DNA of 64,000 nt, taken from Sympetrum striolatum (lineage: Eukaryota; Arthropoda; Insecta; Odonata; Libellulidae). The stretch spans positions 124,001 to 188,000 of the forward strand of contig CANPUZ010000067.1 in assembly GCA_947579665.1 (NCBI GenBank). Direction: 5' to 3'. Position numbers and translations under genes: made by a program. How positions within the stretch are numbered: position 1 is the stretch's first letter; every line of letters starts with the position of its first letter. The notes below the pieces were generated by a model, which was given only the letters and a program-made list of their open reading frames with translations, was not told the origin of the DNA and ran no database searches. Below are positions 37,152 through 46,837 of the stretch, in pieces.

Positions 37152-37229
37152 CCCAAGATTGTTGATGTCTTGATTCCTCAATGAGGACATCTTCTCAGCA
37201 ATTGGTCCCTGGTCCACTTGTTCAGGAAT
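37152..37229 (-). CDS. Host gene internal exon (26 codons)
   Basis: Acceptor tttgtcag precedes 37229 and donor gtaagtgcc follows 37152. The reading IPEQVDQGPIAEKMSSLRNQ and DINNLG is complete at both ends (phase 0/0), which joins in frame with the neighbouring exons at 40995-41069 and 25277. No domain is recognised. Confidence 0.75.
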
Positions 37230-37289
37230 CTGACAAATTGAAGGATTCAGTTAGTGGACATTGGTAATCGGTAGAGATGGGACAATCAA

Positions 37290-37800
37290 TTAAAAAAAAC
37301 AATTGAATAATTATTCGATTGTTTTCATTCAAATGAATTCACTCGCTTTCGTAGGCTGGACAGGACACAATATCTGGTCAGGGGCAGTAACACCTGGCTG
37401 CCGGGATATCGGATCAGATACACATACACACACACGTATATATGATATCTATATTCATATTTCATCAGTATCACGTATCTCTACCAGATTTCCACTAAAT
37501 GGGATCACAGTACAAGCCACTTCCATCCTTTCCTCTTCAACGAGCATCGAGTGAAAAATCGAATAAATCTCTTCGATTTTTCAAACATTTCCTCTGAAGG
37601 AGTGAATTACTCCCTTGGAACAATCGAATGGATTTATTCTATTTTATCCACTCACTCAAAACAATCGACTAAATTCACTCGGTTAGGATAGAGTGAAAAA
37701 TCAAATAGCTTTATTCGAATAATTCGATTGAAGCAAACAACCGAATTATTCGATTGTTTTCAATCGATTGTTCTCACCTCAAGTAATCGGTGTTCATTTT
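37290..37800. repeat. Repeat rich in 'aacaatcgaat' motifs, related to 59.3-60.3 kb
   Basis: It shares with 59280-60290 the blocks atttcatcagtatcacgtat-like, ctaaatgggatcac-like, ccttcctcttcaacg-like, and repeated sequence of the type acaatcgaataaatctattc and aactcact. It has only a few of these motifs, whereas the 59.5-kb copy has an expanded array. Its ends carry inverted attattcgattgttttcat-type sequence. Confidence 0.75.
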
Positions 37801-38010
37801 TCAATGATTTTGAGAGATGAGCAATCAAAAAACATCAATGATCTAATCTTATTTAGCGGTGGACTATAATGCTAGCAGATTGAAATATACTTTTACTTTT
37901 TATACTATAAGCACATTTTAAACATTTATATAATTCATCTGGTACAACTGACTTTCTGGTAATTTAATAATTTTAGAAAATAAACTACATAAGTTTTTCT
38001 TTGTTATTAA

Positions 38011-38587
38011 CCCTCGAGTACTCGCGTCTGGGTCAAATCTACCCATGTGAATTTTAAAATTCCATATCTTTTTGTTAGTGCTTTTTTACATCTTCTTTCT
38101 CATAGCAGCTGAGTTTTGGAATGTCCTGAACCAGTCATCTATTTTCGCCGAAAATGGAAGTTTAATTATTTAAACAAATTTCTGTTAGCGGTAGTGCCAG
38201 GAAAGACCTTTACATAAAATATTGCATTTTTAACCTTGTTTCTGCCTTAATTTTTAGAGATTTTAAATAAATGTAATATAATTAATAATTATCATTAGTA
38301 TATTAAAGGTTATTTTATTTTTAAACAGTTAACATTTTACACAAAATATTCCAAATTCATGAGCCATATACTCGGCATCAGGGATATCGAATTTTTACTG
38401 AATATTTTTGCTATTTAGTTTGCTTATCATTTTAATAACCAGGTTAACCATTAATATGACAACATCACTAATTCATTAAATATTTATTCACTACATTTTG
38501 AGAGAATTTTCCCCTTTGGAAGAAGTCGGGTGGATTCCACCCAACGTGAGTACTGACATGACGATTTGGGACGGGAGTACTTGAGGG
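38011..38587. mobile_element. piggyBac-type MITE with TTAA target duplication
   Basis: TTAA (38007-38010 and 38588-38591) flanks a 577-bp element whose ends are ccctcgagtactcgcgtctg and, at the other side, the reverse complement of ccctcaagtactcccgtccc. CCC-starting TIRs and TTAA duplications are the hallmark of piggyBac elements. The interior is non-coding and includes the segment also found at 25669-25940. Confidence 0.9.
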
Positions 38588-38591
38588 TTAA

Positions 38592-39729
38592 AGGTTAAAC
38601 AACATATAAATTGCATTAAACCAATGAAAGAAAATATGGTTGGACTGGACAGACAGGGCCGAATTGGGATTTTATTTTATTTCATTAATTTTAAACATTT
38701 ATATAATTCATCGCACACCATCGGCACTTCTGACAGATAGATTAAATTAATGCCCACTCATATCGAAATAATTGGGTCCGAGAAAGGTTCCTTTTGGTGG
38801 GAAGTCACTGAAAGAAATCAGCCCAAATTGCCATTTCGTCTTTGATTCCATCTGCAGAATTTCGAGATTCATCTGCTGATCGCACTCTGAAAGAAATCTT
38901 CCGGTGCCATGCAGAATTTCCACTTTCATGTATTTAATTGTTTTAGTTACCGTGTTTATGAGCCGCTCTTACGAAATGCTGAATTGAATTTCTGCCCTGC
39001 TCTCCCTTATTCATTTCTAGCTTTTCCATTTGATACTATAGACTGCTTAAGAGTGGTTATGCAGTTAGTGCGCAAAAGCATCCAGGGAAGAATACAATGT
39101 GTTGTCACGGTGATTAAATGTTTGTTGAATTATACGATACCGACCATCGATTTCTGTGAATAGGATTTATTACTTTGACATCTTAATCGCGGTAAAATAT
39201 GAAAAATGGCTTGCCCAATCTAGGGAGTACAGTAGAGGATCATTTATCCAAACTTTATGGGACTGAAGTTGGTTCTCATAAAGGATATGTTCGGATAATA
39301 GGTATTTTAACCTGAATGAGAAAAAGGAACTGAAAAATAAGGCTTTGACGGGTTAGAGTATGAAATAAGTGACGATAATGCACATGATCATCAAAAATGA
39401 TATATAATATACAATATACCAAAAAATACTTTGAAAGTCACTAAAGTTTTCCGCTCGCCGTCAAGGGTAGTCTTGGTGACCGTCAAAAGTTGTTTGCTTA
39501 GACTCCTCGTCTGAATAGGGCAGTGAAAATAGGACAATGGGTCTCTTTCTATGTGATTAGATGTGGGGTAGAGATCACAGAGACGAAAGTGGCTCCAACT
39601 GGTGGGAAAATGCAAGAAGAAGGAGGGATCCAGTTTCAATTGGGACACAACTAAAATCCCATTCTTATTGTCGTTGGTCTTGCAATGAATAAATACCCTT
39701 TAGTATACACAACTAAACTCACATTCTAA
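38592..39729. other. Intron, no further feature
   Basis: A 60-codon minus-strand frame at 38747-38929 looks protein-like in part but its splice phases do not fit the phase-0 host exons. A GC-richer patch lies near 39450-39640. No gene is supported. Confidence 0.4.
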
Positions 39730-40307
39730 GACCTGTTTCACATGGACGCAGACGGTCTGCGCTCCGTGCTACGTGTGCAGATAAGGTTCCATTGACGTTA
39801 ATGGAAGCTTACACATGAGTGCGGACAGTCCGCACATGGAGGAGCCATCCACGTGGCCCCTACGCCCCGCGGATCGTCCGTGGGCGTACGGGCCACAGAG
39901 GCAGGTTTGTGCTTTCAGATGAACGCGGAAGGCTGATGCGGACCAAGCAGATTTGTCAGTAGAATCAGAGCAAGCTTGGAGAGAACAGAGCGAGCGCATC
40001 TTTTAGCCATGGATACTGACACTGAGCTGTTAATTGGAGAAGTAGAAAGAACTTATGGGATAACTCGAACGACAAATATAAAGACCTTCAGGTAAAGATG
40101 TGGGAGGATATTACACAAACGTTCTACCCTCACCTCCAGGATATGGAACTAAATGAAAGGGCATTTTTCTTCCATTTTTCCATAACCTAGTACACAGCAA
40201 TTGCTTGAATTGCACTTAGAAGCATGTCGTTCTTCCACCTTGGCAAGCTGCACTCAACTGACACTGTGCCGCGGATGAAAACCGTCTGCATCCATGTGAA
40301 ACGGGCC
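39730..40307 (+). mobile_element. PIF/Harbinger-type MITE carrying a MADF-like fragment
   Basis: TAA (39727-39729 and 40308-40310) flanks a 578-bp element. The ends are gacctgtttcacatggacgc and, in reverse complement, ggcccgtttcacatggatgc. A 3-bp TWA duplication and such ends fit PIF/Harbinger. Inside, from about 40009, the sequence reads ELLIGEVERTYGITRTTN and then, in another frame, MWEDITQTFYPHLQDMEL, like the beginning of a MADF DNA-binding protein that PIF elements encode next to the transposase. The rest is deleted. Confidence 0.8.
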
Positions 40308-40310
40308 TAA

Positions 40311-40690
40311 CAGAACCCTTCATGTCATTATCAGAAACATTAGGGAGTGCCGCAGGGAAGTTAAGGAAAAGGCACACTTGTTAGACCTATGCTTGAGTAT
40401 GGCGATAGCATTTGGGATCCACACCAAAAAGGACAGACAATTTCGAGAATGAGCAGAGGAGAGAAGCAAGATTCGTGTTGATATGGGGAGACAGATAGCG
40501 TCACTGCAATGGTTGAAGAACGTGGCTGGGAAAGTTTCGAATATAGACGTCAAATAAAAAAGGTCAGGGAATATATACAAAACTATTACTGGAAAGCCTT
40601 CGTTGAAAGAATTAAACAATAGACTCAGGGATTACCTCGGGAGAAACGACCACAATCACTAAGTTGCCTAAACAGAGAACAGACATTTGT
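40311..40690 (+). pseudogene. Jockey/CR1-like LINE C-terminal fragment
   Basis: RPMLEYGDSIWDPHQKGQ, then DSVTAMVEERGWESFEYRRQ. 'LVRPxLEYxxxxWDPxQKG...V..ML..LGWESLexRR' is characteristic of the region after the RT domain. Internal stops show it is dead. It directly follows the PIF MITE, which probably inserted into it. Confidence 0.8.
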
Positions 40691-40876
40691 AAATAATGAT
40701 TTCTAAATCAGGGAATAGTAGCACAAATACCTTGAGAAGTTTTAGAACCTTTTCTTCCTTCCTATAATATTTTTCAATACAATTAAAAGGGTTTAATGAT
40801 TGTTGTTTTTTTAATATTGTAACATTAGTGATCCAAGATTCGGAGTTATGAAATTAGGAAAGTAAGGAGACAAGGC

Positions 40877-40972
40877 GTAATTGAATGTTAATTCAATTAT
40901 GCCTTCCAATTCATTAACCTCTTTGGGAACTTCCTTTTCATTGGTCATTAGCGCACCAGCAAGAAAATGGAC
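40877..40972 (-). repeat. Partial tandem duplication of a host exon
   Basis: A unit of about 96 bp beginning gtaattgaatgttaa and ending ...agaaaatggac is repeated at 40973-41050. It includes 57 of the 75 exon bases plus the donor side. In this copy the donor has changed from gtgag to gttaatg and there is no acceptor, so it is not expected to be spliced in. Confidence 0.85.
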
Positions 40973-40994
40973 GTAATTGAATGTTAACGCTCAC

Positions 40995-41069
40995 CTCTTT
41001 GGGAACTTCCTTTTCGTTGGTCATTAGCGCACCAGCCAGAAAATGGACGCCCGACTGTGACAAGTAACC
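40995..41069 (-). CDS. Host gene internal exon (25 codons)
   Basis: Acceptor gttttcacag precedes 41069, donor gtgagcg follows 40995. The reading GYLSQSGVHFLAGALMTNEK and EVPKE is phase 0 at both ends. Its 3' half is also present as an inert duplicate just downstream. No domain is recognised. Confidence 0.8.
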
Positions 41070-42906
41070 CTGTGAAAACAAATCCAAATTTAATACTAAA
41101 TACAAATAATAATAATAAAAGGACTTAATTAGGGCAAGATGGAGACTAGGAAGTCTTATATCTAACCCTTGGTCGTATGACAAATGAATAGAGATAGATG
41201 GCAAAAGAAGAAAATTACTACGCGGATTATGAAACCTAAGAGCCATGAAGAAAAGTTTCCGCTGCAGGTAAACACTCAATAGAAGGGGAGTATGAAAAAC
41301 CTGCCAAGCCTACAGATAGAAAGCTAAACTTGATGATAAAAGTAGGTTAAAAGAGTTATAAAAGAAAAGAAGGAAAATTGATAGAGGCATACAAGAAAGA
41401 ATGGACAAGTGATGACATGTTTAAACAAAAATCACAAACTGAAACTAATAGCAAAATGAGTTTAAAGTATAACAACATGAAATGTTTCAATAGTAAAAAA
41501 AATAAAAATTATATGCATGAAAATAACATAATTGAAAACAGAATATTCACTACATTAAACTAAATTTGTCAATTATTACCAATAAATTAGCAAGAACAGG
41601 GTGGATAGGTAAATTTGAAGACGAAAGTAGGTTAAATGAGTTTTAAAAAGAAGAAAAATTGATAGAGGTAAACAAAAAAGAATGGACAAGTGACTACATA
41701 TTTAACCTAAAAATCTCACAAAATGAAACTAATTGCAAGATGAGTTTCATTTATAGCAAATAAATAATGTCTGCGACTTGTCACAGAAAATGGCTGATCC
41801 ATTCTCTTCTCAACAATCCATGTTTATCAGTTGCCACATTTCTAACAAAACAACTATAAACAAATAGTGTTCCAAGCTAATGCGGCAGGTATAGTGGCGA
41901 TACGCGGATTATCGCCACACCACAATAAATTGGAATTCCCAGCCAGATAATCTTATAGAGTTGTAAACTATGAGGTAGAGTAGTAGAATTACTTGCTACA
42001 ATAATTATAACCTATCTACATATGGATAAATGTGTGTGTGTGTGTCAAAGTAGTCACTATGATCACATATTTATGCAAAAGAATTTTAATCTGATTGAAA
42101 AATATTTAGGACTCCCACAACAGGACTAATGTTTGATTTTTCTAGTAAAAAACATAGATTTTCATTTTTTAACACAAAAACAAAGCAATTTTTAGTTTTC
42201 AAGAACAAAAATGTTAATTTTAGAATGTTAATTAACAGTATAAAAAATTATATCTGTCTTTAAACATTTAATTTAAGGATAAGCAATAAAATTATCATTT
42301 TTTTTACAAAATTAAGGTCTTAATTGTTGACCATTTCATTCACTTCTAGTCTACGTTTTCATTTAGAAATTTGTTAGAACCATAAAAATAAAAGTACTCC
42401 AAATAATACAATATATATAATTTAAATTTGAGAAATCTACTTTCAAACCCATCGTTCTAGCGACAGTTTATAGCTCTCATATTTGATGGACCACTGAAAA
42501 CCACTAACAGTATACCTTCAGAGGAAAATTGATTCGTTTGTCATCACTAATTCCTTTCCTTGTACATATTTTCTTGCTCAAATAGTTTTCACGTTCGACG
42601 TCTCGAGGAATATTATCCAGGGTCATACGCATGAGCAACTTTCGCATGTCGTACATCTGACGTTAGTGCTGGAGATTGGTGCTACACTTAATTATCTTAA
42701 ATTAAATTATGAAAATTATTTTTAATGGTCCTATGAAATCATTAAAGGTACCTTAAAAAGGAAATTTCAATAAGATTATTATTTCTTGGCCAAAGTTTAC
42801 CAATATATTTACTTTTTTTTTTAATTTGTTAAATTAGACAGTCTGGTGTATTATTGAAGAAATAATTTAATTTGACTATTCTCTATATTGCTATAAAGTG
42901 AATATA
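41070..42906. other. Intron, no further feature
   Basis: Very AT-rich. Two similar stretches (aaagtaggttaaaagagtta near 41339 and gaaagtaggttaaatgagtt near 41624, each followed by gaatggacaagtga) form an old direct repeat about 285 bp apart. A short TG microsatellite lies at 42030-42045. Confidence 0.5.
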
Positions 42907-43520
42907 CAGGGTGGTTCAAAAGTCTGGAAATGGCGAATTTATTTTGCGCAGGGGTAGAAAATTGTAATTCTGACACTGGGGTATTTAGAAACTTTGCCTG
43001 GGAAATCGAATGGGCCCATCAGATTTTGGGCCTGATGGGGCCTTATACGAGATATGAGGCCCAACTTTGAAATTTCAAATGCAAACCTATATTTTTAATT
43101 GCAGAATCGGATTCAACCAAAACTTTTACATCCAAATTGGTTAAAACCCAATATTTTTTACCAAAATGATCAGTATCAGAATATCGTTTTTTGCCCCCTG
43201 GTTTGAATGATTCCGACGCCCCTGGATTTTTTTAACAAAAAACACAGCATAGAGCCAAAAAATGGACCAAAAGATTTTGGGTTTTAACTAATTTGGATGT
43301 AAAATATCAAATTAAATCCAAATCTGCAATAAAAAATACAGGTTTGCATTTGAAATTTCAAAGTTGGGCCTCATATCTCATATAAGGCCCCATCGGGCCC
43401 AAAATCTGATGGACCCATTCAATTCCCCGGGCAAAATCACTAAAGACCCAGTATTAAAATTCCAATTTTCTACCCATGTGCGAAATAAATTCACCATTTC
43501 CAGTCTTTTGAACTACCCTG
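42907..43520. mobile_element. Long foldback element (Tc1/mariner-like ends, TA duplication)
   Basis: The ends cagggtggttcaaaagtctg and the reverse complement of cagtcttttgaactaccctg are flanked by TA. The two arms (about 42907-43190 and 43240-43520) are inverted copies over nearly their whole length, with the central 50 bp, including gacgcccctgg, unpaired. No transposase is present. Confidence 0.9.
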
Positions 43521-43611
43521 TATATTTTTCAATGCAAAATATCTATGATTAAAAATAAAGATTCAACAGATGGTTGTTTTTTCATTTGAGGAGAAGATTA
43601 AAAGCACTCAC

Positions 43612-43722
43612 TTCAGGCATCCTTGGTTCTGGTGGCACGGCAGGACAGATTGGTCTCACTGAAATGTCTTTCGGGATATGCGGCCATGTAGGAGCGACTT
43701 TTGTCCTCTCAGAAAAAACCTG
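43612..43722 (-). CDS. Host gene internal exon (37 codons, Pro-rich)
   Basis: Acceptor tctttttcag precedes 43722 (a second possible AG lies 3 bases in) and donor gtgagtgc follows 43612. The reading is QVFSERTKVAPTWPHIPKDI then SVRPICPAVPPEPRMPE. The other two frames contain stops, so entry phase must be 0. Not recognised. Confidence 0.8.
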
Positions 43723-43877
43723 CTGAAAAAGATGTCATTAACCTTTCAGCTCCCAAGGTACCTTACTTCTACAATGAATGATTCATGGAAACTCAACTAT
43801 TTACATACAAACAATCATAAGTAAATTTTATACTCTTAGTAATTCACCCAGTAAGGGGGATATGGGATAAACTGGGG

Positions 43878-44342
43878 CATGTTTTGAAATTCATCGATGG
43901 ATCCATCAATGGCATCAGAAATCCATCAATCCATTTTTAAATTCATCGATAGATTTACGATGCTTTCCACCTATGTCCATCACTTCCATCGAGATTAATT
44001 CCCGATGAATAGCTGATGGTTCTGATGACAAAAATGGGTCATTCAAATTTTATTATCAATAACCTCATAAAAAGCAAGTATATGGCAGCTTACAATGGAA
44101 AAAATAATGTATTTATAATGCAACAATCAACGAACAAAAACAATGGGATGATTTACATTTCAACAGAGTTTAAAGAATTATGGAAATAGAACAAGTTGTA
44201 AATTCAACAGCAGCCATCTTGTCAAACAGCAGACAAACCAACGAACTGTTCTTAAATTCATCGAGAATCGATAATCTATCAGAGTAATAAGACATACATC
44301 GATGCAATCCATCGCTCATCAGATTGATGAATTTAAAAACAT
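43878..44342. mobile_element. Probable MITE with 'catgttttgaaattcatc' ends
   Basis: catgttttgaaattcatcga at 43878 is mirrored by gatgaatttaaaaacatg at 44326-44343. The interior repeats short catcgatggat/aatccatcaat motifs. Flanking duplication is not clear. Confidence 0.6.
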
Positions 44343-44522
44343 GACCCTGCTGAAGATTCTAAAGGAAATTGGAGTGGATTGGAAAGATAGAAGGGCAATA
44401 AAATAACTGTAAATAGGACAAAGAGTAGTGGTGAGGATAGGGGGAGATGAGACGAAGCAGACATCGATAGGCAGAGGTGTGAGACAAGGGTGTTGCTTGT
44501 CACCAATTTCATATAATATATA

Positions 44523-44844
44523 CCGTATTTGACGGCATATAAGACGCACCTTTTTACCTAAATTATGTCTCGAAAAATTTCCCTGCGTCTTATATGTGAA
44601 GGTTCAACCTCCACAGGTTAACTTTCAATACTGAATGCTATTTTAAGCCCAGATGGTCTATACTACCTATTTCATAATTGCAATCAATGATTGTGTTAAT
44701 ATTTGGCTTTTATGAAACGTGACAACTAAAAGAAACTAAATTTTAAGTTACTTTGGTACCGCGCTTTCGCACAGACTATTAAAACTTTTTTTCTTGTGAG
44801 TGGCGAACTTAATGACGGTGCATCTTATATGCCGTCAAATATGG
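44523..44844. mobile_element. Small DNA transposon, TA duplication
   Basis: Ends ccgtatttgacggcatataa and, inverted, ccatatttgacggcatataa, flanked by TA. The 'acggcatataagacgcacc' terminus is a common form of non-autonomous elements in many animals. 322 bp, non-coding. Confidence 0.85.
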
Positions 44845-44855
44845 TATGTAATATA

Positions 44856-45336
44856 CAGTGGTACCTTGGTTTACGATGGCCTTAGTTAATGACGGACTTG
44901 ATTAACGACGAGTTGCTGTAACCAAAAAATATCTTGGGTAACGACGTATGATTTAGCTTACGACACCTTGTCGATTGGTCTTTCCGGAGTTTCACGTTTT
45001 TCTGCATGTCTATTTATAATCACTATATTATAAACTAATATTTGGTGAACGTTACATCATAAAAATATACTGAATAGCAGCTAGCGGAGAATATTAAAAA
45101 TAGTTCATTGCTAAATTGAAGCTAAATTCACATAGGCACATGTTGTCTCACCGGAGTTAAATCGGTAAATATTATAAGTTTTTCTTCCAATAACTGGGGT
45201 GCGTTCTCGATGCTAGGAAATATGGTAATCCATTACCATTATTATACCAGTGGAAAATCGCACCTTGGATAACGACAGTTTTGGTTAACGATGATTATCC
45301 TGGAACGGATTTGTGTCGTTTACCAAGGTACCACTG
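44856..45336. mobile_element. Tigger/pogo-like MITE, TA duplication
   Basis: Ends cagtggtaccttggtttacg and, inverted, cagtggtaccttggtaaacg, flanked by TA; 481 bp. CAGTGGTACCTYGGTTTACGA is the form of Tigger/pogo termini. Non-coding. Confidence 0.9.
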
Positions 45337-46837
45337 TATATGGTGATAAACTGGTAGAGGAAGCCTTGGAGGGGATTGGAGGGATAGTGGTAGGAGGAGA
45401 AAGTGTGAAAACCATTAATTATGCAGACGATCAGGCTGTGATAGCAGAGAGTGAAGAAATGCTGCAAGAAATGGTAGGGAAAATCGGTATGAAAGGAGAG
45501 GAATATGGAATGAAAGTTAACATTGAAAAGTCTAAGGTGATGAAGGTATCAAAGAAGGCTGGCCCAGTACAAATTATGTTGAATGGGAAGGAATTGGAGC
45601 AGGTCGATACATTTAAATATTTGGGAAGCACCATCACATCTAATGGCAGTTGTACAGAGGAAATAAGAAATAGAATAGCTCAGGGAAAGGCAACATTCCA
45701 GAAGATAAAAGATCTTTTGACAGCAAAGAACATCAAGATGGAGCTAAGGAAAAGATTTGCTAAGTGCTTTATCTGGAATATTGTGTTATATGGATCCGAA
45801 ACATGGACATTGAGAAGGAGAGAAGAAAAATACTTGGAAAGCTTTGAAATGTGGCGAAGGATTGAGGGAAACAGTTGGACAGACATGATCAAAAATGAAG
45901 AGGTACTGAGAGGGGTTGGAGGAGAATTTAGGGAAGCATAAGGAAAGCAAGATGGATGAGCCATATCTATTATATATAGATGCTTCTCCAGATTCATTCA
46001 TCTATTATATATAGACGCTTCTCCGGATTCATTCATGTATATACCTATATAGATAGATAGATAGGATACTAATTCACAGCCTAAACCACAAGCGTGATTG
46101 ATTTGAATTTTTTACCACGTATTGGCCTTAACGCATAACCGCCAGAAAAAATGCGATTTAGAACCTCGGTGTCATAGGTTCGATTCCAGAGGGCCCCAAA
46201 GTCCCGATTTTTTCCATTAAAATGCATTGCTTTGATTTTCGGGAATTAAAAAAAAACACTTTCCGGATAGGTAGAGAATCGAAACTCAAGGAGCCTATAT
46301 ATATGGTCATGATCTATCAGAAACATAAATGAGTTTAACGAAAAATATCCTAGGTTCGATGCTAGGTCTAGGCAAAAATCGGCCGTTTAAAATACATTGT
46401 GGCGATCTTCATTATTTTTTTTCATGCACTTATCGTAATGATAGGAAGTTCTCGCTTATATGGAAGATGTAAATTAAGCATAGGTTTTTGAAAAAAATGT
46501 AGATAAGACCTTACTGTTCCTGGGTTCGAAGCCAGAGCTCATAAAATTTTCTCTCATAAGGAATATAAGGGAAAAGTAGGACGTCATTTGAGGCAGTTGA
46601 ACCTAATATATCTGCTTGAATTTTCGCACATGGTTTAAGGATGTGATCTTCTTTAATGCTGCGTAGAAAGTATTACCAGAAGGACCTGGGTTCGAAGCCA
46701 GATGGTAAATATATTCAACATTTAAAATGCATTGAGTTAGTTTTCATAATTTATTTTGATGTATTAATCAAAATAATAGGAAAATCTTGCTTTGCTAGAA
46801 GATGTATATTAAAACTCAGTTTAAGAAAAACATTTAA

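Larger units (their letters stand above)
44343..45956 (+). pseudogene. RTE-like LINE reverse transcriptase, split by nested insertions
   Basis: Before the insertions: LKILKEIGVDWKDRRAIK, then GVRQGCCLSPISYNIY (RT block 4). After two DNA elements (44523-44844 and 44856-45336) it resumes with YGDKLVEEALEGIGGIVVGG and TINYADDQAVIAESEEMLQE, which contains the catalytic ADD. Then KYLGSTITSNGSCTEEIRNR, LYGSETWTLRRREEKYLESF and a frameshifted end at 45956. The remaining 3' part is found 7.5 kb away at 53437-53632. The 216-codon stretch from 45291 is the longest open frame in the window. Confidence 0.9.

Noticed and set aside
38747..38929. Additional host exon on the minus strand
   Set aside because: The possible acceptor (gatttctttcag) gives a stop in phase 0, and all neighbouring exons are phase 0.
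46176..46190. Individual tRNA genes at the GGTTCGA motifs
   Set aside because: Only the T-arm-like core is present; the surrounding bases do not form D or anticodon arms or an acceptor stem.
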